A stretch of DNA of 64,000 bases from assembly GCF_001638985.1 (NCBI RefSeq), contig NW_017265141.1, positions 675,001-739,000 on the forward strand, given 5' to 3'. Under the pieces are notes generated by a model. That model saw nothing but the letters and a program-made list of their open reading frames with translations. It was not told the origin of the DNA and searched no databases. Positions 11,038 through 20,400 of the stretch are shown here, in pieces (the first letter of the stretch is position 1; every line of letters starts with the position of its first letter). This DNA comes from Phycomyces blakesleeanus NRRL 1555(-). Taxonomy: Eukaryota; Mucoromycota; Mucoromycetes; Mucorales; Phycomycetaceae. Position numbers and translations under genes: made by a program.

Positions 11038-12121
11038 GTCTGTTGTCACGTATGTTGTATACAGGTCCAATTGTAGCTTGTTTCTGGTGATAGATACCAG
11101 ACGGTGGATTCCTTCAGTGGTTTGGTCCAGCGGTGAGCCATGACGGGCGGTACTGAACTCGTGGGCGTTGATGTTGATGGTGAGTCGACCGAGTGACATG
11201 TCTGGAGGGACAAGAGTGGTCCCCCAGGTTTCTTGGGAAATCTTGCTCCTGATACCCCTTATACCCAAACCCTCTAATATAATCTCATTCCTTAAAATTA
11301 AAATACTCATCTATATCATCACCTCAGAAACACCTGTCACCCACTAAAAACATTATACCTCTTTCCCTTAATTTCATACACTTCTTTATTGCTGACATTT
11401 ATTTACACTATTTTTTATTACATTTTATTAGATTCTATTATTATACTATTATTATATTTTTTACTTTACTTTACTATATTGTTATTATATTATTATCTTA
11501 CTTCTATTTTACCTCACTATATTTTTACTTTATCTTTATTCAATTATTATATTTTTACTATACTTTTACTTTACTCTCTCTATATTTTTCTATTCTACTT
11601 CTACTATCAACACCAATTACATGTAGTAAAAATTTTCACTTGACTTTCTTTTCTTTTCCTCAAAAAATTATTTTAACCAAACATTTTTATTTATAAAAGG
11701 AACAATCTTTTCAATCAATAAAATCATCATTCTATCCTTGATCTTATTTATTTTTGTCCGTTATTATCATTATTTTTCATTCATACACAGTGTCTTTGTT
11801 CTTTGGAGTACTGTCTGTCGATCTTGATATATTTCATTTCTCTGTTCCCCCTTTTCTGTCTTTCTCAAACTTTGTCATTGTCATAATTTCCATTTTTTTT
11901 AACTGTCTGTCACCAATTCTTATCTGTCAAATTACCTATTATTTTTCATTTGTATCATATTCTTCTTCTTGTATTTTGTAATTCATATTACATTTATTTG
12001 TCAAGTGATACTGTTACAATCCACAACAAACAAACACATCATGCATTAAATTGGAGGTTGTGCTAAGGAATTCTTTTTTCAATTTTTTTAAACTTATCTT
12101 ACTCAAACCGTGCTATGCAAT
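11038..12121. other. Intergenic stretch, no supported gene
   Basis: 11040-11240 is less AT-rich and is open on the minus strand, but that frame runs into the tRNA and shows no domain. 11390-12000 is T-rich low complexity. No promoter or RNA gene is recognised other than the tRNA. Confidence 0.5.
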
Positions 12122-13189
12122 ATGCTCCCTTCTTCTTATCCTGCTCCCATGGGAGAACGTAAATTATACAATATCTCCAAGTACCTCTCGGCTCCGGAAA
12201 TCTTTTTCGGTGGCCCAAGCAGTGAATCTCTCTACTGGTTGCTGCATATGGATCGACTAAAAAAAGATGCTGGTATGACCAACAAAGAAGCAATCCTGGT
12301 GGTGGCCACCCACTTCTATGGCATGGCTGCCAAGTGGTGGGCCATCTGTGAGGCCAAAGTCACAACATGGGAAGTCTTCTCAGAGGAGTTCAAGAAGCAG
12401 TTTGCCTCCCGGCAGATAGAAGATGTCCGGTGGACTGAAATTGACAAAACCAGACAAGGGGCAGGACAAAGCATTGGTGAGGTGACTATCCATCTGCAGG
12501 AACTCTTTGGTCTGGTCGCTTTGGCCAATGAGGCCCAGAAAATCCAGATTCTGTTGGAGACTCTCCATCCGGAGATTGCTTATGAGGTGGAGAAATCTGG
12601 TCTTTCTCGCTCCTGGGACGAGTTGGTTCATCTGGCTTTGGCGGTTCTGGTCCTGGCTTTGGCTGTTCTGGTCCTGGCTTCGGTGGTTCTGGTCCTGGTG
12701 GTTCTGGTGATTCTGGTGGTTCTGATGGGTTCTCTGGTTCTGGTTTTTGTGGGTCTGGTTTTTGTGGTTCTGGTCCTGTGTCTGGTTTTTGTGGTTCTGG
12801 TCCTGTGTCTGGTTTGGCTGGCTCTTCTGGTCCTCAAACTTATTGTTGTTTCCAGTGTGGGGAAGAGGGTCATATCAAACCCAATTGCCCCAAGTGTTTG
12901 AACAAGAACAACGATTCAGGAAAAGGCCAAGGGCGTCAGTAAGTTTTGCTGATGCTCATAATCAACCTAAGGTGTCTGTCTCTGAGGACACTGCTGTCAA
13001 CATGGTTGAGACTGCTCCGGTGTATGCTGCCAAACATGCTAGGGTGGTTGACCCATCATTGTCTAAGGGTTTGTACACTCATGTTATATTTTTAGAAAAG
13101 AAAGAAAAACAAAGTGCAGACGAGAAGTATGGTGAGACTTTGTTTATTGATGAAAAGAGAGATGATCTTCTATTGCTATTTGCTATGTG
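12122..13189 (+). pseudogene. Retrotransposon Gag-like gene with frameshift
   Basis: From ATG 12122 the frame encodes a Ty3-type Gag core (FFGGPSSESLYWLLHM, AAKWWAICEAK, WEVFSEEFKKQFASRQ, then SRSWDELVHLAL). A Gly/Ser/Pro/Cys-rich linker and a CCHC zinc knuckle (CFQCGEEGHIKPNC, coded at about 12847-12888) lie in a second frame. The tail from about 12900 to 13189 lies in a third frame, with a GTGAGT donor-like site at its end. No protease, RT or integrase follows. Either two indels broke a Gag-Pol gene or this is a Gag-only relic. The simple-sequence linker (12625-12830) is a likely place for slippage. Confidence 0.65.
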
Positions 13190-13457
13190 AGTTTATATAG
13201 ACATTGCGTGTGTATTTAGAATAATGACATGAGTATATCATATGATGTCTGTTTTCTTATATCATAGATAATATATTGTTAAGTTATTACCCACACTCTT
13301 GTTTGAGTGATTAGTGATGCTGACTAAGGTGTGTGACCTTGTTATTGATATATTCTTTATTTAATGATAGTGTGAGAAATAATGTATAATTGATACTGGT
13401 TGCTTATTCAATATGTCTTTGTCTTATTATCTGTGTGCTCTATTTGAATATACAATT

Positions 13458-13751
13458 ATGTTGGATACAACAACTCATAACAAAGGAAAGGCTGTCAACA
13501 AAACAGTACTGTTACACACTCTCTCAAACACGCTTCCACCGCTTCAACAGCACTTATATGCACAGGGTCAGCTCAACACTTTCCCTACCAATGATACCTA
13601 TATGACCCTGGCTCCGGACCTCTCCCCTCCTGTTAGTTCTTTCCCTTTGGCCCCCAAGCCCCATCGTTTGCGTCCGTCTCCAAGGGAACTCCCAGTGCAC
13701 ATCAGCCACAACACTGCAAAAGGAGGGCCAATTCAGTATACTAAATCTTGA
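13458..13751 (+). CDS. Hypothetical 97-aa ORF, Pro-rich C-terminal half
   Basis: An open frame from ATG 13458 starts MLDTTTHNKGKAVNKT and continues with Pro/Leu-rich sequence. Base composition is less AT-rich than the flanks, as in the neighbouring Gag relic, so it may be a further piece of that polyprotein, separated by an intron or a break. No catalytic motif is visible. Confidence 0.3.
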   Translation: MLDTTTHNKGKAVNKTVLLHTLSNTLPPLQQHLYAQGQLNTFPTNDTYMTLAPDLSPPVSSFPLAPKPHRLRPSPRELPVHISHNTAKGGPIQYTKS

Positions 13752-14203
13752 CCAAATACTGTCTGAATGAATAAAATTCAGCATGAATGCGATCGGAATT
13801 TATGATGCCAATTTTTTAAAATTTGTGAGTTAAATGAATACAATTAGTATACTGAATTTTAGGAATGCAAAAAGAAAAAGTGTGATATACTTTTATGTGA
13901 TATATTTTGGTCTTGAAAATATAGACGCACTTTTGTCAGACCGCAGATTTTTCATTCTATATTGGTTTTGGGTTTTTTTTAAATACAGCGCATAACATTT
14001 AACATCTTTTTATTACTATATATGGGTTGTTAAAAAAGAGATTTGGTCAAGATTTGGTCAAAATTTAGTCAAGATTTAGAGGTTTATGGGTCATTTTAAA
14101 GGTTTTTATTGGTTTGAAAATTTTTTCTTATTGTTTCTAGCTATTTCTATTCGTCTACATCACTAATCGTCTCCTGTTGCAATTGGGTAGAAACATCACA
14201 CTC
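13752..14203. other. Gap, nothing recognised
   Basis: AT-rich sequence with a short 'gatttggtcaaaatttagtc' direct repeat near 14040-14080. No ORF or RNA motif is seen. Confidence 0.5.
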
Positions 14204-14350
14204 ATGATGCCGTCATTTATTTTAGTGGATATTGTATTATTCCTTTCGTATATCCATTGGTCCACCCCTGGTGCAATCGACCCCTACTGTATTCCATTGC
14301 TTGCTGCGGCATGCTTTCTTGGCCTGTTTGTTTACTTTTATAAAAAATAA
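14204..14350 (+). CDS. Small ORF, 48 aa, two predicted membrane segments
   Basis: The ORF begins MMPSFILVDIVLFLSYIHW and ends in aromatic and basic residues (LFVYFYKK). Two hydrophobic stretches (about residues 5-17 and 32-45) are separated by a short Pro/Gly/Asp loop. It is locally less AT-rich than its flanks. No family is recognised; it could be a fragment of a larger gene, because the same frame is open for about 25 codons upstream of the ATG. Confidence 0.3.
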   Translation: MMPSFILVDIVLFLSYIHWSTPGAIDPYCIPLLAAACFLGLFVYFYKK

Positions 14351-14431
14351 TTATAGAGTGGATTAGAAAGAATGTTCTAGATATATTTATTTGAGAGCAA
14401 CAAATTATTTAAAAAATATGAATGTACTTAC

Positions 14432-15260
14432 AATAAAGTTAAACACAAGAACAGATGGATATCTTTAACATAAAGATAGATATATCAACGTTTTAGTTAA
14501 ATGTCTCAATTATAGTAATATTGTCTATAAAAAATAATAAATTTTGTTAATACAATGCAAAGTAAATAAGACTTTGGTTTGCTTACCAGACAGTTCAGAA
14601 AACAGAAGAGGTGGCAAGCAGAAAATACAATGACATTGTCTATAAAATATAATCTTTTATTAGAATAAAATAAAGAGTATCAGACTATTTTTTGCTTACC
14701 AATTATTCAATACAGTAGAAGAGGCAGCATGCAGGAAATGGAGATATTATCTATAAAATAATTTTTTTTCATTAGAATTACATACAAAGAAATAGAATGA
14801 TTATTTACTTACTTGTCTGTCTGTAGAGAATAAGAGTCGGTATATAATCAAAAAAAGAGGGCCGAGATAAAGACCAGTGACTATAGAGTGTATGGTATAC
14901 ATAAGAAAAATAATAAATATAAGTTGTATCTTGAAGGTGTAGGTTAATATTTATACAACATATCATTTTGTAAACCCTCCCAAGGTATATTTCTTTGTTA
15001 ATGGGCCAGAAAAATCTAAACAGAATAATTAATACATAAATCGTGAATGAATATTCAAGTATATTTTTATTACCTTTTTATCGTTATTTTTGAGGCAGTT
15101 AAGAAGGACTTGGTGTTTTAAAGCATAGAGTATCATGCTAGAATAAAAACAACAAGATGATTAGGTCTTGAAACTTTGATGTGAGTTGATGCTTACCATG
15201 TTAGACATTAAGAAAGAAGTAAAGAAGAAGGAAAAAATTAAAAAAAACAAGGGAAATTCA
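14432..15260 (-). ncRNA. Candidate multi-exon transcript without long ORF
   Basis: The minus strand shows consecutive well-formed introns of 58-62 bp. They are 15196-15138, 15073-15016, 14812-14751, 14699-14640 and 14586-14525, and a further donor lies at 14431. Donors are GTAAGC/GTAAGT (one GTAATA) and acceptors TTTATAG/TTCTAG/GTTTAG. The intervening exons are about 64, 203, 51, 53 and 93 nt. Exons 14700-14750 and 14587-14639 look like duplicates of each other. No frame stays open across the joined exons. It could be a non-coding spliced RNA, or an old gene made of duplicated exon-intron units. Confidence 0.35.
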
Positions 15261-15619
15261 AAATTATAATTTTATGACCGTTGACCCTGAGAAACTGATA
15301 GAATCAATTGAGTAAATTAAAAGTCATTCAACCCATCCCAATTAAGACAAGGCATTACGTACTAAACCATAATCTCTCACATCTTTGTAATAGATGTAAG
15401 CTATTACAAATACCTTTCCAAGTCGGCTTATTAAGAAAAGTATAATATAGAGATCAAAATGCTATAAAGAGCATCATCAGAAAAATAATATTTTGGTGCC
15501 TTAATTTCCACCTTTACATATGTTTTGATTTATTTTATTATTTTAAAGAAACCCGACTCTAATTATTAAAGTATTCACATTGTTTCAATTTCTTTCTTCA
15601 GTCTTAAATATCTCAATTC

Positions 15620-16685
15620 ATGTCTTCTAATACGCAGCAAACCAAAAAAACGAAAAAAACAACTACAAAAAAGTCTGTTCAACAAACCGCTGGGACAGCA
15701 GCAAGCACAAGACAATGAGAAATTCTTCCCAGCTTGACAGTTAGCGCAGAGCTAGATGGTACTGTCCTATCCACTTTGTTCACCATGAGCACCCAACTGA
15801 ATGAATCTCATTCACTTCTGGAAAAGGTCTACCACAACATGGGAGCAACCAATGATCAGAATAACAATTCGAACCATAGTCCCATCGGTCAGGCTCTTAC
15901 TACAGGAGAATATATAAAGTACCACCTTCCAACGGTTTTGGTAGGATATATACTAGTAATAGAATATTGCAAAGTTACTTACATTATATTTTGCAGAGAT
16001 TGATCTGTTCTCAAACACAAGCAGTTCTGGCAACAATGCCATTGACGGTCAATAAGGGCACCTTCTCGACATCCAACCATCCCATTGCTGATGTAGTGCA
16101 GGGCTACACTACATCAGCAAGCTGAAGTAAAGACTGTTTCGTCTGCAGTTGTGGAAGAGAAAACCCAAAGACATATTTCGTATATGCTTCAAAGGGCAAA
16201 ATCTTTGCCAGAAAAGATAGCTCAACAAAATCAGATTTCTCGACGCCGGTCCAGAAAGAGAAACGTAAGTATAGTCAACAGTTTTTGTGTAAACTATTTT
16301 AACTTTTTTTTCAGATTCTTGCAGACTACAAGGCAATTCACTTAGCTGACAAGGCAAACCTTGAGTCTAAGTTTGGTGAGACTGTCATTGACCTTCTGGA
16401 CTATGACATGTTATCTGATATTGAGTCAGATAAGGAGAAAAATAAAACTAGATATACTCCTAGAAATAGACATCCCTTGGTAAGACCCTCATTATAAAAG
16501 TTTTTTTTTAATACTTCTAACTCAAAAGTATTTATATTATAATGCAGGTAGATGAATACTTTACTGTTTTGAAGAAACAGAGACTTGCTAACAAGGAACC
16601 AGACGTCATTGGCAATTCTGTCTATCCAATTATTTTGAGAAACACCAAGTTATTAAATGAGAAAAAGGTGGATGTTGCTGCTTGA
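15620..16685 (+). pseudogene. Four-exon hypothetical gene, one stop and one frameshift
   Basis: Exons are 15620-15940, 15997-16264, 16315-16479 and 16548-16685, with introns of 50-68 bp and GT..AG ends. The protein starts MSSNTQQTKKTKK (Lys/Thr-rich, basic), then has a Leu-rich helical stretch, then QRHISYMLQRAKSLPEKIAQ, an arginine cluster RRRSRKR, and a C-terminal part with DLLDYDMLSDIES and RYTPRNRHPLVDEYF. TGA at 15716-15718 interrupts exon 1, and one extra base near 16102 shifts exon 2 inside a short palindrome ('gatgtagtg..cactacatc'). No named family is recognised. The basic, coiled-coil character resembles the CACTA partner gene at 52244, but I see no clear homology. Confidence 0.55.
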
Positions 16686-17017
16686 ATTCACACACGCCAA
16701 CAATAAATCGTTATTTTGTTTACAAAGCGCATATAGTACTTTAATGATTTTTATTGATCGTGTTGAATGATGTGGGGTGAAGTGTTAAAATATAATCAGG
16801 CGGTATTGTCAAGATGAGAAACAATTAATATATAAATAAAAGGAAAAAGAAAAGACAAAATCAAAAATCAAAAGCAAAATAATAAATTATTATTTTATTT
16901 TAAAGCCAATTAATAAAAAGATATATATACAAAGCAATTTTTAATTATATAACCCTGATTGTTTTATTCTTGTTTTTTTTTATTGGAAATTATAATACCG
17001 ATATTAGCAAGAATATG
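16686..17017. other. Gap before the LTR element
   Basis: AT-rich sequence, no gene seen. Its last five bases (17013-17017, atatg) form the left copy of the target duplication of the LTR retrotransposon. Confidence 0.6.
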
Positions 17018-17438
17018 TGTGGTGATCCAGACACTTGGTTGTTGGATTTATTACATCTAAGAACATATTCCTATTATTATAGTAAAACAGCTATCATTAC
17101 AAGAACAAATGAATAATTTATTTATTTTACTTATGGTAAATCAATAAGACCAATAATTAATTACAGTAAGTACTGTAATTATGACAGCTCAGTAAGCACT
17201 GAGTTAATATGAGGACACTGCAATTAGATTAAATTATAAACATAGCAGTACCAGCTCTCTAATATCTAAATGAACTCAGACTTAAGAAATTAAGATGTGA
17301 CTGACAAAGCAGATCGTGTTTTGATATAAAAAGGACAACTTTGTATTCTTTAATAAAGACAACCTATATACAGTCTCAAAGTATTCTTATATACGTCTCA
17401 ATCTTTTTACTGTTGATTTTATTCTATAAAACTTCACA
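17018..17438 (+). repeat. 5' LTR
   Basis: Pairs base for base in length with 22516-22936. It contains the promoter (TATAAA at 17325-17330) and an AATAAA signal near 17352. The ends are TG..CA. Confidence 0.97.
17325..17330 (+). promoter_or_regulatory. LTR TATA box
   Basis: TATAAA in the context gatataaaaagg. Transcription would start roughly 30-60 nt downstream, defining the R region. Confidence 0.6.
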
Positions 17439-17443
17439 TTTTT

Positions 17444-17451
17444 TACTTTGA
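17444..17451 (+). other. Candidate self-priming site (PBS)
   Basis: Only 21 nt separate the 5' LTR from the ATG, and no TGG-type tRNA primer site is visible. TACTTTGA here is the reverse complement of TCAAAGTA at 17376-17383, close to the expected transcript start. This recalls the self-primed Tf1/sushi chromoviruses, in which the RNA 5' end folds back as primer. It is an 8-nt match only. Confidence 0.4.
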
Positions 17452-17459
17452 ATTCTATA

Positions 17460-20400
17460 ATGTCTTCCCAACACTCTGCTGCCAACTCTCTTCCTCGTGA
17501 AGAACAAAGCCCTCTTACCGAAGTTGGTATTCCCTCTCCTGTTCTGAATGAACAGACACATCTCACCGAAATTGGTGACATTTCTCCTCTCCTTGGATCC
17601 ACCGCTCTTTCCATCGATGGTGATATTGAAATGATATACACCAGTCTTGATTCCTTGCCACCTCTTTCAGTTGTTGGTTCTGTCCCTCCTACTCCTGTGC
17701 CTACCGTCCCATCAGCCGTTAATAGCAACACTAGTAGTTCCATCACTTTGGAAATGTTGTTAGCTTCTGCGAAGGAAGACCTTAGCATAAAGAAGAACAA
17801 CTTTTATGTGGCTTATGCTAACTATGTGGCTCTTTCGAAGGTCAACCCCATGTCAGACGCGGCCAGACATGCTTCTTCCATTAAGAAGGAAGCTCAAGAA
17901 TTGTTTGAGGATGCCCAGAAGACCTTCAAGGTGCTTGAAAAAGCCAACGCCCCTCCTGCTATTCTTGAAGACAAGAAGAGCATGGTAGTCCCTAGCAACT
18001 TACCTTTCTTGCAGCTCTGCACGGAAACCAGGGTGAAGCAAAATCGTGACGTGTTTGACTCTGTGTACGATTTTTGCCAAGAATTCACTATGGTTTTAGA
18101 GTCTCATTCCCTGTCCTTGGACTCATGCTGGGAGCGTCTGCTTCCCATATGCCTGAACAAGGAGGAAAGATCCTGGTTTGAAGACAAACTAAAGGGAAAG
18201 GCGTACAAGTGGAAGAAGGCAGAAGGGATTCTGCTGGATCACTATGATACTCCTTTCAGAAGATTTCTGAACATGGGTCGCGTGTGGAAAATGATGCAGA
18301 AGAAAGGTGAGTCAGTTCGTGCGTTTGGAGCTAAATTTCAAACAGCTAGAAGACAAGCGTCCTTGGAGGATGGTATCCAGATGGTTCTTTGTTTCTGGTG
18401 GAACTTGCGCCCGGAAGTCCGGGAAGCAAGCCTGATCCCATTGTTGGCCAACTATGGCACCAAACTGCCCTCCAAAGTGGAGGATATAATCTCGTTAGTC
18501 AGTGTAGCCACTAGCGATTCCACGGCCCTACTCAACCAACCTGCGGAGTCTGGCACCCCTGCCAAATGGAAGTCATTTGCCAATGCCCATAGCATCTCCT
18601 CTTCAATAAGCCACAAGGGAAAGAAGAGAGCTATTGTCAGGGACAATGATCCTAAGCACGCCAAGAAGTCTTGGAATTTTAAGAAGGCAATCAAAGATAA
18701 TGTTTGCTTTTCTTGCAAAGGTGCTTGGGAGAAGGGTCACACCTGTCCTGAAAGGGATAATTACTTGACAAAGGTGTCAAGAATGGCTGTGCGCTCACCT
18801 GCTGATAGATCAGTAGCTTCCTCCCCTGCTTGTGGTGGTTTTCCCCCTTCTCGTGATAGTCATTTCTCTGTTCGTGGCAACTCTTCCCCTGTTGGTAGTT
18901 CCTCAACGTCGTGGTCGATGGACCAAGATAACACAAGTGCTTTGGCCAAGATGGCCTTGAATTGTAAGGACAATCATAAAGACATGGTCATTAAAAAAGA
19001 TTTTAAGAACGTGAGCACTAATATTACCTTCCCCATTCTGGCAAATAATTCTATTAGAACCATCGCCTTGTTGGACTGTGGCGCTACATTCAGTTCTGTG
19101 GATAAGAATTTTTGTTTACAGAATAAAATATCTATTAATTATGTAAATCACATCAACAAAGATTTAGTGAACAATTCCAATGTTCATAAGTATTTTATTC
19201 GTTTGGCTGATAGCAATACACATATTAAAAGAATTGGCACTTGTGTGATCAGTATAACTTGTAATAGTAAGACTATTCAGAGAGAATTTGAAGTGATGAA
19301 CTTAACTAATAGTTATGAGTATGATTTCAGTATTGGTACTGATTATATGTCCACTCTGGGTATTGGTATTTATGGTTTACCTTTATCATATGATGATGCT
19401 GATTCAAGTAAGGAACGTAGAGAAGCCGATAGACGCTTCAATAATAAGAGTGATCTTCTTGAATCCATTGAGAGAGAAAATGAACAAAAGGAAAATAATC
19501 CGGCTGTAGGTCCCAAACAGTTTGAGGATGCTATGGATTATATTCGTCCGTTCATTAAAGACAATCAAGATATTCCTAAGGGTTTGTTTTGTACTATACC
19601 TGAAAGTGTTGTATGTTTGGACACTCCAGAAAATGCTATGGCGTTCAGAAGCCCTTATCCCATTCCTTACAAGATGCAAGGTGTAGTGGATGAACAGGTG
19701 AAAGAATGGCTGGACAATGGTATAATTGAAAGAGCGTCTGCAAACACACAATGGAATACGCCTTTGACTGTTGTCAAGAAGACGAATGGTAAAGGAGAAA
19801 TTACTGGATATCGCGTTTGTCATGATCCCAGATTAATTAATTGCCTGTTGAAGTCAATTGATCGTATGCCTTTGCCATTGATTGGTGAATTGTTTGAAGA
19901 TTTAAAGGGTGCGAATATTTATTCCACTCTGGATTTGAAATCTGCGTTTAATTCTTTGAGGTTGAACCCAAAGGACACACACAAACTTAGTTTCACATGG
20001 CGTGGTGTACAGTACAAACCTATTGGTACAGTGTTTGGTATTAAGCATGTCAGTTCACAATTTCAAAGAACTATGAGTATAGCTTTGGAAGGACTATCTT
20101 TTGTATGGTTTTTTGTGGATGACATTGTTTGCGCAAGCAAAACGTTCGAGGAACACAAGGAACACTTGAAGCAAGTAATTGAGAGATTAACAAGGGTCAA
20201 TTTGAAGTTGAATCCGAAAAAATGTCATTTCTTTCAGAAAGAAATTTATTTGCTTGGTTTTCATATTTCACCTGAAGGAATTACAATGGACCGCAGAAAA
20301 CTTGTTAATGTTCTTGAATTTCCTCAACCAAAAACGGGTAAAGATATCCAAAGTTATTGTGGGTTGATCAACTATTTTAGAACCTTGATTCCGAATGTAT

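Noticed and set aside
10939..11310. A 123-aa minus-strand ORF overlapping the tRNA
   Set aside because: Its last third is the tRNA-Ser sequence itself and the remainder shows no domain, so it is more likely a chance frame in a locally less AT-rich stretch.
12628..12873. Arg/Thr-rich minus-strand ORF opposite the Gag linker
   Set aside because: It is the antisense of the Gly/Ser simple-sequence linker and ends with it.
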